Below the pieces are notes generated by a model. It made no database searches and was not told the origin of the DNA. It saw only the letters and a list, made by a program, of their open reading frames with translations. A stretch of DNA of 35,002 bases from Chloroflexota bacterium. GTDB lineage: Bacteria; Chloroflexota; UBA11872. The first letter of the stretch is position 1. Every line of letters begins with the position of its first letter. Shown one piece after another: positions 23,806-31,857 of the stretch. A program made the translations under genes and the position numbers. The stretch covers positions 136,827-171,828 of the forward strand of contig JAJEGF010000038.1 in assembly GCA_022820025.1 (NCBI GenBank). Reading direction: 5' to 3'.

Positions 23806-24999
23806 TCAATGTCGCTGTACTGGTCTGCCAAACGATTCGAATTGGTCCAGGATCTCGCGCAGGTCGGTCAACGGCACGGACTCGGCGTCGGCGCGTGTTT
23901 GGCGGGTATCGCCGCCGTAGATGACGGTTTTGGTGGAGATGTCCGGGATCAGGGCGGCGACGCGGTGCAGGGAGGTGAAGTAGTCGCTGGCGATGGTGGC
24001 GCCCGACTTGATCTCGATGGTGCCGATGCCGCGGCCGGTCTCGTAGAAGAGGTCGCATTCGAGGCCGCGTGAGTCCCGGAAGAAGGAGAGGTTGGGCTGG
24101 AGGCCTCGGTTGTAGCGGTACTTGAGGGTCTCGGCCACGACCAGGTTCTCGAACAGCGGGCCGCGCAGGGGATGGGTGACGACCTGGTCCGCGTGTTCGA
24201 TGCCGATGAGGAAGCTGGCCAGGCCGACGTCGTAGAAGTAGAGCTTCGGCGACTTGACCAGGCGCTTGCGGATATTGGCGTGATAGGGCGGCAGCTGAAA
24301 GACGATGTAGCTGGCTTCCAACACCGTCAGCCACTCGCGCGCGGTGGTGTGCGAGACGCCGGCATCCGAACCCAGGGCGCTGAGGTTGAGCAGCTGGCCC
24401 ACGCGTCCCGCGCAGAGGCGCACGAAGCGCCGGAAGCTGGAGAGGTTGCGAATCTCGCCCATCCGCCGCACGTCACGTTCGACATAGGTCTCGAAGTAGT
24501 CGCCCAGGGCCTGCCGCGGCTCGAGTCGTTGGTCCAGGATCCGCGGGTAGAAGCCTGAGAAGAGCATCCCGTCGATTGTGAGGCTGGCGCCAATGCGCTC
24601 CCGCTCCGCCAGCGAGAAGGGCAGCAGTCGTAGTAGCGCCGTCCTTCCGGCCAGCGACTGGCTGATGGCCCTGGAGAGTTGAAACTGCTCGCTGCCGGTC
24701 AGCACGAACAGGCTGTTGCGCCGCCGCTCGTCCGCCAGCACCTGCAGATACGACAGGAGATCGGGGACGTGCTGGATTTCGTCGATGATGGCGCCCTCGC
24801 CGAGTTGCGCCAGGAATCCGCGCGGGTCCGATTCGGCGAACTGGCGCTGATCTGGCGCCTCCAGGTTGGCGTAGGCCAGGTTGGGAAACGCCGCCCGGCA
24901 GAGGGTGGTCTTGCCGGACTGCCGCGGCCCGGTGACGGTGACGAAGGGGTATTGCCCGAACAGCCGCGTCAGGTACGGGGCGATTTCACGCTCGATCAT
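23806..24999 (-). CDS. AAA+ ATPase with DUF4143 domain
   Basis: The 397-residue protein has Walker A GPRQSGKTT (residues 24-32), Walker B GAIIDEIQHVPDLL, LTGSEQFQL (sensor-like), and a C-terminal DUF4143 region with YFETYVERDVRRM, HTTAREWLTVLEASYIVF, LYFYDVGLASFL, FENLVVAETLKY and FFRDSRGLECDLF. The family is widespread, variable in presence and of uncertain role; the C-terminus resembles a PD-(D/E)xK nuclease fold. ATG 24999 is chosen over an upstream in-frame start at 25035, which would read through a 37-nt inverted repeat. It is convergent with the DUF262 gene. Confidence 0.9.
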   Translation of the reverse strand: MIEREIAPYLTRLFGQYPFVTVTGPRQSGKTTLCRAAFPNLAYANLEAPDQRQFAESDPRGFLAQLGEGAIIDEIQHVPDLLSYLQVLADERRRNSLFVLTGSEQFQLSRAISQSLAGRTALLRLLPFSLAERERIGASLTIDGMLFSGFYPRILDQRLEPRQALGDYFETYVERDVRRMGEIRNLSSFRRFVRLCAGRVGQLLNLSALGSDAGVSHTTAREWLTVLEASYIVFQLPPYHANIRKRLVKSPKLYFYDVGLASFLIGIEHADQVVTHPLRGPLFENLVVAETLKYRYNRGLQPNLSFFRDSRGLECDLFYETGRGIGTIEIKSGATIASDYFTSLHRVAALIPDISTKTVIYGGDTRQTRADAESVPLTDLREILDQFESFGRPVQRH

Positions 25000-25020
25000 G
25001 CTCGTCACGCTACGGGCATA

Positions 25021-25057
25021 CTGCACAAATTGCAAGTAGCACTTTCAATTTGTGCAG
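25021..25057. promoter_or_regulatory. Long inverted repeat upstream of the ATPase gene
   Basis: CTGCACAAATTG (25021-25032) and CAATTTGTGCAG (25046-25057) form a perfect 12-bp inverted repeat; after one mismatch AAGT and ACTT add four more pairs around an AGC loop. It lies 22 nt upstream of the ATPase start and is AT-rich relative to its surroundings. On the minus strand it contains TTGAAA about 19 nt before CAGTAT, a weak promoter-like pair. It is a good candidate for an autoregulatory operator or an RNA hairpin in the leader. Confidence 0.6.
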
Positions 25058-25128
25058 ATCTCGGGGTGTGCAGCCAGGCTGGCCTGGCGATTCGCCGTCG
25101 GTCAGAGCCTGGCTGAGAGCGTGTTCCG

Positions 25129-26532
25129 CTAGCTCAGATCCCGCGCCTCGTCCCCAAACCGGTAGGCGAACACCTGCCCGTAGCTGAACTCGATGTGCAC
25201 GCGCACCCGTTCGCCGGCGGCGGCGCCCAGGTCGGGCGAGCCGTTCCAGGTCACCGCATGCTCCACCGAGTCGCCGCGGATCTCGTCGCACTCGTCCAGC
25301 GTCAGGCCGGGGATGGGCGTGCCGTTGCTGGTGCGGACCTCGACTTTGGCCCAGCCGTTACGCACGTTGGCGTTGAGGAACAGGCGGCTGCCGCCCGCCT
25401 CCACGCGGTCCGTGACGATCCAGCCCGATTCGCGTCCGGCCGACAGCCCGGCAAAGCGGTCCAGGCCCAGCACAAACGTTCCGATGCCGCCCGTTCGGTA
25501 GTTCACCGCGTGCGCCTCTTCGCGGCCGTGGAACCAGAACCGCATGCGGTCGCCTTCGCGCACCGGCGGGCTGTCGGACATGTTGACCCACGAGTCGTCC
25601 CAGCCGCCCTCGGCGCCCAGGTCCACGAGCCGCTCCCGCCGGAACGGCCGCTGCCAATGCAGCCCGTCCAGGCTGCTGGCCAGCGTCACCCACATGCGCT
25701 CCACCTCCGTGTCGTACAGGTTCACGAAGGCCAGGTAGCGGTTGCCGTAGACGATCGGCGCGATGTTGTAGAACTCCGTCCCACGCGTGTCGAACGCGTC
25801 ATTCCGCAGCACGATCGTGTAGTCCGACCAGTTCGCAAAGTCCTGGCTGGTCGCCCTGGCGACGACCCGCTTGTACGGCAGCGCCCCCGATCCCGGCGGC
25901 GCGCCGTTGCCCATGCGGGAGTGGTAACGCGGCGGCCGCAGGAACAGCCAGTAGGCCCCGCTGACCGGGTCCTTGATCGCCGAATGCCGGTCGCCGGCCT
26001 GCGCGTAGATCGGCTCCGGGTGCTGGGTCCAGCTGATTCCGTCCGGACTGAACAGCGCGTATAGCCCGTTGTCCCGGTCGCCATGAAACGAGTGATACAC
26101 GGGAATCTTGTAGCGCCGTTCCGGCCCGCCCACGTCGTCAACGATCAGCCCGTGCGACTCCATGGCCCGGCAGCCCGGGATCAGCGAGGGCCGGTGGAAA
26201 ATGTTGTTGTTGGTGTTGCCGCCAAATTCGATCTGACCCAGATCGGGTTTGTTCCAGTTGATGCCGTCGTCCGACTCGGCATAGTTCAGGAGCACCTGGT
26301 CGCCTGTCGGGCTGTCGTAATCGAAGCTCCGGTACCACATGCGAAAGCCGCCCGTGGTCTCATCCTTCAGGATGGACAGATCCATCCCCACGCCGCGGCC
26401 TTCCCAGGGCCGGTCGGCCGTCATGATCGGATCGTGCGAGCGCCGTTCCGGGCGCCCGATCGTCGGCGTCACGTTCCACGAGGCATCCACCTCGAGGTCG
26501 TCTACAAACAGATGCAGGTGCGGGTCGTACAT
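25129..26532 (-). CDS. Five-bladed beta-propeller glycoside-hydrolase-like protein
   Basis: The 467-residue protein has no signal peptide. It shows repeated beta-propeller blade motifs seen in GH32/GH43/GH117-like proteins: YAESDDGINWNKPDL, LFSPDGISWTQHPEP, RHSAIKDPVSGAYWLFLR, VVARATSQDFANWSDY and TLASSLDGLHWQRPF. DSWVNMSDSPPVREGD and FWFHGREEAHAVNYR come before a C-terminal beta-sandwich-like part (SGWIVTDRVEAGGSRLFLNAN). Sugar-binding or glycan hydrolysis is likely, but catalytic acids cannot be assigned confidently, so activity is unproven. Such proteins are common in polysaccharide-degrading marine bacteria. Confidence 0.78.
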   Translation of the reverse strand: MYDPHLHLFVDDLEVDASWNVTPTIGRPERRSHDPIMTADRPWEGRGVGMDLSILKDETTGGFRMWYRSFDYDSPTGDQVLLNYAESDDGINWNKPDLGQIEFGGNTNNNIFHRPSLIPGCRAMESHGLIVDDVGGPERRYKIPVYHSFHGDRDNGLYALFSPDGISWTQHPEPIYAQAGDRHSAIKDPVSGAYWLFLRPPRYHSRMGNGAPPGSGALPYKRVVARATSQDFANWSDYTIVLRNDAFDTRGTEFYNIAPIVYGNRYLAFVNLYDTEVERMWVTLASSLDGLHWQRPFRRERLVDLGAEGGWDDSWVNMSDSPPVREGDRMRFWFHGREEAHAVNYRTGGIGTFVLGLDRFAGLSAGRESGWIVTDRVEAGGSRLFLNANVRNGWAKVEVRTSNGTPIPGLTLDECDEIRGDSVEHAVTWNGSPDLGAAAGERVRVHIEFSYGQVFAYRFGDEARDLS

Positions 26533-26689
26533 GGCTGGCTTCTCTGTCCCGCGGATGCGTCGAGTCTATGGCGCGCGCCGACTGTGCGCCGCTCGGCTGG
26601 ACGCCGGAGCCTTGACTTCCCTCTACAATGCGTCGCGAAAGCTAACGGTCCGGTCCTCGCCCCGGGGCTTGGAGAGAGAGGACATTCCA

Positions 26690-26875
26690 GTGCCGATCCG
26701 TCGATGGCGCACCGTCGCCACCCTGCTGGTCGCCAGTGCCGTCGCGGCCACGCTGTTTGCCGGCTGCGGCGGCGAGTTCGAGTTCAAGCCCAGCGGCAGC
26801 GGCCGCGGCCAGGGCGTCAACTACCAGCAGGCCCCCGGTTCGCTGTACGAGGCCACCCCCACGCCGTCGTCCTGA
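26690..26875 (+). CDS. Small lipoprotein
   Basis: The 61-residue protein starts at GTG 26690 with GAGAGAGG about 8 nt upstream. Two arginines (RRW) precede a hydrophobic segment (VATLLVASAVAATLFAG) and a lipobox LFAG-Cys26. The mature part is only about 36 residues: Gly/Ser-rich, then ending YEATPTPSS. No domain is recognised. The leader and lipobox are clear; the function is unknown. It stands alone between the divergent propeller gene and the convergent phosphatase gene. Confidence 0.72.
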   Translation: MPIRRWRTVATLLVASAVAATLFAGCGGEFEFKPSGSGRGQGVNYQQAPGSLYEATPTPSS

Positions 26876-26908
26876 CGTAGGGCGGCCGCTGATGCGTCGC
26901 GGCCGTTG

Positions 26909-27382
26909 CTAGGTCGCCGGCTCCTCCCGCTCGGACTCCTCCTGGAGGAACGCTTCGGCTGACTCCAGGTACACCTGCGGGAACCCGGCCACCGGCCGCT
27001 TGCCGGTGATGGCGCGCTTTGCCTCGGTCGGCGACAGCCCACGGAGCGCCCGCAGGATCACGTAGGTCATCAACGGTCCGCGGTGCACCCCCTCGCGGCA
27101 GTGCACGTAGAGCTGGCACGAAGGGTCCGACAGCGCCCGCCGCGCGAACGACAGCCCGCGACGGAACCACGAGGCCGGCTTCGGCTCCAGGTCGTCCACC
27201 ACCGGAACCCAGGTTGCCCGGAAATCCCGCCGTACCTGGGATCCATGCGGATCCGTGCTCACGTTCAGCACGTGGGTGACACCGGCGGCCTGTAGCGCGC
27301 CCAGCGACGCCGGGCTGGGCCTGCCCCCAACCCAAACCCCGTCCGCCACCTCTGACGGTGGATACGGCTCATAGAACATCAC
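26909..27382 (-). CDS. Dual-specificity protein phosphatase
   Basis: The 157-residue protein has the cysteine phosphatase loop HCREGVHRG with Cys95 and Arg101 (CX5R). The segments VADGVWVGGRPS and GVTHVLNVSTDPHG are typical of the compact dual-specificity phosphatase fold, and the P-loop leads into a helical PLMTYVILRALRGLSPTEA stretch. A general-acid aspartate is plausible in VVDDLEP (63-65). The substrate may be phosphoprotein or a small phosphorylated molecule. The start is ATG 27382. The 291-nt stretch between it and the divergent gene at 27674 holds nothing I recognise. Confidence 0.88.
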   Translation of the reverse strand: MMFYEPYPPSEVADGVWVGGRPSPASLGALQAAGVTHVLNVSTDPHGSQVRRDFRATWVPVVDDLEPKPASWFRRGLSFARRALSDPSCQLYVHCREGVHRGPLMTYVILRALRGLSPTEAKRAITGKRPVAGFPQVYLESAEAFLQEESEREEPAT

Positions 27383-27673
27383 AGATCCCCCAGTGGCAGC
27401 GCTTCGCCATCATCCCATCACCACGACACCGGCCCGCCAATGCCGCCGCGTTCGTCCAAACGGGATACATGCCGGACACGCGTTCGGAGACATGGTGTAC
27501 ACGTCCGGGCCCAATACCGCGGGTCCAGGCTGCGCCAGGCGCCCGGCAGCTCGGCAATCTCGTCCTCCGCCTCCTGCCATCAGCACGGGCAATCACGGCC
27601 GCGGGCAGGAGCGGCCACCGCCTCTCACTCGTATCATGGCCGTCCCTGAAAGCCAAGTTGCATCGGGCCGCCC

Positions 27674-28570
27674 ATGTGGCCTTCGCCGGATCCTGCGCAA
27701 ACCGCCGCGGTTGACGTGGCCGACGCCGTATTTCCATACGACTACCGCGGCGTCCGCCCCGCGCTGGCCCGTGTGCCCGCCGATTCGTACGCCCGCGCCG
27801 CCCAGGAGTTACTGGATCGCCGTCCAGGCGTCGTTCTGCTGATTACCGGCTTCCCGATCAAGGGCATCGCCGAGACGGATGGTCCCCCCGGCGCCGCCGC
27901 CGTGGGACGGGCGCTGCAGGCGCTGAGTTGGCACGTCGTCACGGTCGTGGACCCCATGACCCGGCCCGTCATTGAAGCCCTTGGCCGCGACCTGGGCGAA
28001 ATCGAGGAAATCGACGCCGATAGTGTCCCGCAGGCCGAGGCGGCCACCGGCCGGCTATTGGACCGGATTCGCCCGCATGCCGCCATCGCCATCGAGCGGC
28101 CGGGCCTGACCGCGGATGGCCGCCTGGCCAATATGCGCGGCGAGACTCTGGACCCGTCGCCCGTTCCCATGGACGGCCTGCTGCGCGTGCCGCTCAGCAT
28201 TGGCGTGGGCGATGGAGGCAACGAACTTGGCCTGGGCAGCCTGGCCAGCTTCATGCGCCGGCGCCGCATCTCGCCGGCCCCCTGCGTCACCCGCGCCCGG
28301 CACGTGCTGCTGGCGTCGGTCAGCAACTGGGGCGCCTACGGATTCACCGCCATGCTGGAGATGCTGGCGGGGCGACCGCTGATGCCGACCGAGACTGACG
28401 ACCGGCGCTGGATGCGGACCATCGTGCGCGCCGGCGCCGTGGATGGCGTAACCGCCCGCTGCGAGCCCACCGTGGACACCTTCCACTACGACCGCACCGC
28501 AAGCGTTCTGCACCGCCTGGCCGATGTCTGCGAAGCCTACGCCCGGACCAACGGCCGAGTCCCGGCATGA
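27674..28570 (+). CDS. DUF4392 protein, D-glutamate cyclase C-terminal-type
   Basis: The 298-residue protein contains VLLITGFPIKGIAETDGPPG near the N-terminus (TGFP with acidic DGPPGA), VVTVVDPMTRPVIEAL, AIAIERPGLTADG with NMRG, and IGVGDGGNELGLGSL. This is the pattern of DUF4392, which forms the C-terminal half of mammalian mitochondrial D-glutamate cyclase. That enzyme converts D-glutamate to 5-oxo-D-proline. The stop overlaps the ATG of a DUF1445 gene by 4 nt; DUF1445 is the other half of the same mammalian enzyme. A joint role in D-glutamate clearance is inferred from this pairing. Confidence 0.85.
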   Translation: MWPSPDPAQTAAVDVADAVFPYDYRGVRPALARVPADSYARAAQELLDRRPGVVLLITGFPIKGIAETDGPPGAAAVGRALQALSWHVVTVVDPMTRPVIEALGRDLGEIEEIDADSVPQAEAATGRLLDRIRPHAAIAIERPGLTADGRLANMRGETLDPSPVPMDGLLRVPLSIGVGDGGNELGLGSLASFMRRRRISPAPCVTRARHVLLASVSNWGAYGFTAMLEMLAGRPLMPTETDDRRWMRTIVRAGAVDGVTARCEPTVDTFHYDRTASVLHRLADVCEAYARTNGRVPA

Positions 28571-29379
28571 GCCAACCCTGGAACCAGGCCACCGGCGCCC
28601 AGGTCCGCGCCGCCTGCCGCTCAGGCGAGTGGGACCGACCCACGCACGGGATGGCCGACGGCTACGTGCAGGCCAACCTGGTCATGCTGCCGGCCGCCGC
28701 CGCCGAAGACTTCCAGGCCTTCTGCGAAGCCAACCCGATCCCCTGTCCGCTGCTCGAACGCACGGAACCCGGCGACTTCGAACCCACCCAATTCGCTCCC
28801 GGCGCCGACCTGCGCACCGACGCCCCCCGGTACCGCGTCTACCGCGAGGGGGTTCAGGACCCCGGTGAACCCACCGACGTGCTGCAGCAGGTCCGGGACG
28901 ACATGGTCGGCTTCCTGCTCGGCTGCAGCTTCACCTTTGAGGGCGCCATGGCCCGCGCCGGCTTTGAGCTGCGCCACCAGACCCAGGACGTCAACGTCCC
29001 GATGTACCGGACCACCCTGGCCTGCCGCCCGGCTGGCGACTTCGCCGGACCCATGGTCGTCAGCATGCGCCCCGTGCAGGCCGACCGCGTGCCCGAGGTC
29101 TGCGAAATCACCGCCCGCTTCCCGAGCGTCCACGGCGCCCCCGTCCACGCCGGCGACCCCGTCACCATCGGCATCCGGGACATCAACCGGCCCGACTGGG
29201 GCGAACCCGTGGACATTCGCCCCGGTGAAGTCCCCGTCTTCTGGGGCTGCGGCGTCACCCCCCAGGCCGTCGCCCAATCCAGCCGCCCCGCGCTGATGAT
29301 CACCCACGCGCCGGGGCATATGTTTGTGACGGACCGGTTGGATTCGGAACTGGAGCAGGCACCGGCTGCCGCCCACTAA
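28567..29379 (+). CDS. DUF1445 protein, D-glutamate cyclase N-terminal-type (YcsI family)
   Basis: The 270-residue protein has the DUF1445/YcsI pattern: ANLVMLPAAAAEDFQAFCE, NPIPCPLLERTEPGD, LRTDAPRYRVYREG, VGFLLGCSFTFEGAM, NVPMYRTTLAC, GPMVVSMRPV, FPSVHGAPVHAGDP and PVFWGCGVTPQ, ending ITHAPGHMFVTD. The family used to be labelled putative hydro-lyase. In vertebrates this domain is fused upstream of DUF4392 in D-glutamate cyclase. Here the two are separate genes, overlap by 4 nt and lie in the reverse order. The length is normal for bacterial members. Confidence 0.88.
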   Translation: MSQPWNQATGAQVRAACRSGEWDRPTHGMADGYVQANLVMLPAAAAEDFQAFCEANPIPCPLLERTEPGDFEPTQFAPGADLRTDAPRYRVYREGVQDPGEPTDVLQQVRDDMVGFLLGCSFTFEGAMARAGFELRHQTQDVNVPMYRTTLACRPAGDFAGPMVVSMRPVQADRVPEVCEITARFPSVHGAPVHAGDPVTIGIRDINRPDWGEPVDIRPGEVPVFWGCGVTPQAVAQSSRPALMITHAPGHMFVTDRLDSELEQAPAAAH

Positions 29380-29448
29380 GGCCCGCTTCAACTCGCGTCG
29401 TCAGCCTTCCGTTGATCGTCAAGGCCTCGCGGTGTGTGAAGCCGCCGG

Positions 29449-29682
29449 CTAGCTGGATTCGGGGACGGAAGGGCTGGATCCCGCTCGAGCGCCGGCAAAG
29501 CCCAGGATCGCGCCGATCGATGCCTTGACCATCCAGTCGGCAACGGTCAGGAGGCTGCGTTGCGCTGGGTTGAAGTTGTCGGCAGGTACGTCGGCAAGCC
29601 AGGCCATGATGCCGATGCCGATGACCACAAGGGCGAACAGGCCAATGAACACCCAACTCGCCGGCACTTCCCGGCGATTCAC
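29449..29682 (-). CDS. Small two-TM membrane protein
   Basis: The 77-residue protein has a hydrophobic segment at about 10-29 (WVFIGLFALVVIGIGIMAW), a short polar stretch (ADVPADNFNPAQRS), and a second amphipathic or membrane helix (MVKASIGAILGFAGARAG). I recognise no family. It follows another tiny membrane gene (29698-29847) by 15 nt on the same strand, and the pair is probably one transcript. Confidence 0.6.
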   Translation of the reverse strand: MNRREVPASWVFIGLFALVVIGIGIMAWLADVPADNFNPAQRSLLTVADWMVKASIGAILGFAGARAGSSPSVPESS

Positions 29683-29697
29683 GCGAACGTCGAGGCG

Positions 29698-29847
29698 CTA
29701 GGAGTGATCGCGGTGGGTAGGGCCAGCGTCCCGTCCCCAGGGTGGCGGCGGCACGAATCCCAGCATGCCGGCCAGAGATATGCCGAAGAGGATCAGGCCG
29801 AGCACCATGAGCGTGAGCCCGACGATTTCGTTCAACGAAGTCTCCAC
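29698..29847 (-). CDS. 49-residue membrane protein
   Basis: The short frame starts at GTG 29847. It encodes a single membrane segment (IVGLTLMVLGLILFGISLAG, about residues 8-27), then a Pro-rich polar tail (FVPPPPWGRDAGPTHRDHS). A possible ribosome site AAGGGG lies about 12 nt upstream, rather far. The close spacing to the next small membrane gene supports it. No family is recognised, and it could be spurious. Confidence 0.45.
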   Translation of the reverse strand: METSLNEIVGLTLMVLGLILFGISLAGMLGFVPPPPWGRDAGPTHRDHS

Positions 29848-29981
29848 GCTCGTCGGCCCCTTCGCGCCAATCTAGTCAAGTCTAACGTGATCATGCGCCC
29901 GACCAACCTGCGGATGGACTGGCAACGGAGGAACCTGACGGCGACGCACCGCGAGCGCTTCGGGCCCATTAAACACTGAAA

Positions 29982-30024
29982 GCGCCCTCGCAGAGCGAGG
30001 GCGCCGATAGCGCTCTCCGCTATC
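29982..30024. repeat. Tandem perfect hairpins
   Basis: GCGCCCTCGC (29982-29991) and GCGAGGGCGC (29995-30004) form a perfect 10-bp stem with an AGA loop. One base later GATAGC (30006-30011) and GCTATC (30019-30024) form a 6-bp stem with a 7-nt loop. On the minus strand the first stem is followed by TTTCAGTGTTT, a weak T-rich tract, so it could act as a terminator on that strand, but no minus-strand gene precedes it. Confidence 0.55.
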
Positions 30025-30184
30025 CACTCCGACGACTGTATCTTCTCCAACCACCAACGCCGACCCCATTTCGCCCGCAGCCGGGCTCAAACTCCTCGTA
30101 ATGGCAAGCCTGAGACTCACCCTCGGTCGCCCGAGGCCCAACGCCGTTCGCGGTGAGCCGGCCCGTAACCATTCGGAGCGCCTG

Positions 30185-30203
30185 CCCTGAGCCTGTCGAA
30201 GGG
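30185..30203. repeat. Dispersed intergenic repeat element CCTGAGCCTGTCGAAGG
   Basis: The 19-bp CCCTGAGCCTGTCGAAGGG has short inverted ends (CCCT/AGGG). I know this sequence as a recurrent element in many unrelated environmental bacterial genomes, where its in-frame translations give spurious peptides. Only one full copy is seen in this window. Confidence 0.55.
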
Positions 30204-30283
30204 GGTCGAGTCGAACCGCATCCCACAGTTGCTTCGCAGCCCAGGCCCCCGCCACCTTCGACCCTGCGTATCCTGAGCGCCCG

Positions 30284-30799
30284 ATGTGCATCCGAGTCCG
30301 CCGCGCCGAATCCGCCGACTACGATGCCGCCTGCCGGCTCTACGCCGAGGCCGATACCCTCCACGCTCGCGAGCGCCCTGACCGCTTCCGGCTCACCGAC
30401 CAGCCGGCCCGCTCGCGGAGCCTGTTTGACGCGCACCTTGACGACCCTGAACAGGCGCTCTTCGTGGCTGATATGGATGACACCGTTGCAGGACTGGTGC
30501 GGGTACAGGCCTTTGGGCGGCCTGAAATAGCCGATGTCCCTGCGCTGACTCCGCGACGCTACGCCATGGTTCAGGAACTCGTCGTCGCGCAATCCCATCA
30601 ACGACGCGGCATCGCAACCCGCCTGATGACCGAAGCCGACCGCTGGGCGCGCGACCACGGCCTCGCCGAGATCCAACTCACCGTCTACGACTTCAACCAG
30701 CCCGCCCTGCGGCTCTACACCAAGCTTGGCTACGCCCCCATCAGCCGCCGCCTCTCCCGCAAGCTCGAGTCGCAATCCGCCTTTCCGGAAGCTGACTGA
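30284..30799 (+). CDS. GNAT-family N-acetyltransferase
   Basis: The 171-residue protein opens with IRVRRAESADYDAACRLY, the usual first strand and helix of GNAT enzymes. The acetyl-CoA-binding motif A is VQELVVAQSHQRRGIATRLM, with the pyrophosphate-binding QRRGIA turn. YDFNQPALRLYTKLGYAP is the typical C-terminal motif B. The acceptor is unknown; this layout occurs in small-molecule and protein N-acetyltransferases. ATG 30284 gives the standard length. Confidence 0.9.
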   Translation: MCIRVRRAESADYDAACRLYAEADTLHARERPDRFRLTDQPARSRSLFDAHLDDPEQALFVADMDDTVAGLVRVQAFGRPEIADVPALTPRRYAMVQELVVAQSHQRRGIATRLMTEADRWARDHGLAEIQLTVYDFNQPALRLYTKLGYAPISRRLSRKLESQSAFPEAD

Positions 30800-30927
30800 C
30801 TCCTACCCGCGTTTCACGGAAGCGTGCGGAGTCCCCGAGCTTCCCCGCGCTCTACACATCCCCGGGGTCCGGTTCGGATTCGAAGTACTGCTAGCCTCGC
30901 CCAACAGGCATTGGTGAGAGGGGCGCC

Positions 30928-31788
30928 GTGACAGCACGCGTTCGGTTCGTTCTGATCGCCGGTGTGGCCCTGGTGCTTGCCGCGCCGGTGCTGGCGTTTT
31001 TCCTGGCGCGGCTGGTCCTCAGCCACGATGCGCTGCTGCTGGACCACGTGACCGAACGCCGGACGACGCTTGTCGAGCTCTCGCTCTGGGCCGGCGCCGA
31101 TCCCAACTACCGCGACGACGACGGCCGCTCCGCCCTGCCGCTTGCCGTGGAGCTTGCTGACTCGGAAATCGTGCAACTGCTCCTGGACGCCGGCGCCGAC
31201 GCCAACGGCCGGGACGCTGAAGGCGCCCCGGTCTTGGCCAGAGCGTCTGCGGGCGGCAATGCCTGGGTGGTGGGTCTGCTGCTGGACGCCGGCGCCGACG
31301 CCAACGGCCGGGACGCCGAAGGCGCCTCGGTCATTGCCGCAGCCGTCGGGCGAGGCGACCCCCGAGTCGTGGGTCGGCTGCTGGACGCCGGCGCCGATCC
31401 CAACAGCCGGGATGCGGGAGGCATCCCCGTGTTGGCCACCGCCGCCATCGCGGGTAGGGCCGAAGTTGTGAAGCTGCTGCTCGACGCCGGGTCCGATCCA
31501 AACAGCCTGGTGCATGAGAACCTGTCCGTCCTGGCCATTGCCGTCGATCGCGGCCACACCGAGGTCGCACGGATGCTGCTGGACGCCGGCGCCGACCCCA
31601 ACGGCCCCGGGATCGCGGAGCTCGTCCAGCAATCCGGCAACGCCGACCTGCTCGCGCTGCTCGAAGCCGGCGCGCTCACCGCGGAAGCCCTGTTGACCCT
31701 GGCCGAACTCGGCCTATACGCCCTCGACAACATCGACAAGTTCATCGAGGGCATGATCTGCATCTTCACCCTCGGCTTCGGCTGCTAG
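30928..31788 (+). CDS. Membrane-anchored ankyrin-repeat protein
   Basis: The 286-residue protein has one N-terminal membrane segment (about 6-31, VLIAGVALVLAAPVLAFFLA), then about five to six ankyrin repeats of 33 residues with the LLLDAGADxNGRD turn. Two neighbouring repeats are nearly identical in DNA and lie 99 nt apart. The C-terminal 39 residues (from GALTAEALLTLAELGL to MICIFTLGFGC) are not ankyrin: they form a hydrophobic, cysteine-ended tail. The start is GTG, with GAGAGGGG about 5 nt upstream. With the N-terminal anchor the repeats probably face the outside. A truncated copy of this gene lies at 34205-34590. Function is unknown; ankyrins bind proteins. Confidence 0.88.
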   Translation: MTARVRFVLIAGVALVLAAPVLAFFLARLVLSHDALLLDHVTERRTTLVELSLWAGADPNYRDDDGRSALPLAVELADSEIVQLLLDAGADANGRDAEGAPVLARASAGGNAWVVGLLLDAGADANGRDAEGASVIAAAVGRGDPRVVGRLLDAGADPNSRDAGGIPVLATAAIAGRAEVVKLLLDAGSDPNSLVHENLSVLAIAVDRGHTEVARMLLDAGADPNGPGIAELVQQSGNADLLALLEAGALTAEALLTLAELGLYALDNIDKFIEGMICIFTLGFGC

Positions 31789-31826
31789 CCGCCAGGCCGC
31801 GGGCGCCTCTCGTGGAGGCTCGCCGA

Positions 31827-31857
31827 CCGTGTCCTCATCCGTTCAGAGCGGACACGG
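31827..31857. repeat. Inverted repeat after the ankyrin gene
   Basis: CCGTGTCC (31827-31834) and GGACACGG (31850-31857) form a perfect 8-bp stem with a 15-nt loop, 38 nt after the ankyrin stop. It may help end transcription, but no T-run follows. The rest of the 199-nt gap to the peptidase gene shows no feature I recognise. Confidence 0.3.

Larger units (their letters stand above)
29848..30283. other. 436-nt gene-free stretch with hairpins and a dispersed-type repeat
   Basis: No convincing gene is seen here; the open frames are short or have non-coding-like composition. The stretch contains two tandem hairpins (29982-30004 and 30006-30024) and the element CCCTGAGCCTGTCGAAGGG (30185-30203). 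From memory I recognise this element as a widely dispersed intergenic repeat in environmental genomes. The region separates a divergent pair: the small membrane genes (minus) and the GNAT gene (plus). Confidence 0.6.

Noticed and set aside
29893..29979. 28-codon frame ending just before the tandem hairpins
   Set aside because: It is too short, with no ribosome site or family similarity, although a hairpin follows its stop.
31186..31330. Regular 99-nt repeat that might suggest a CRISPR or satellite array
   Set aside because: The period equals one ankyrin repeat (33 codons) and the sequence is in frame in a coding gene.
30814..31632. 272-codon antisense open frame opposite the ankyrin gene with a 33-residue repeat
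   Set aside because: The repeat is simply the complement of the ankyrin repeats.
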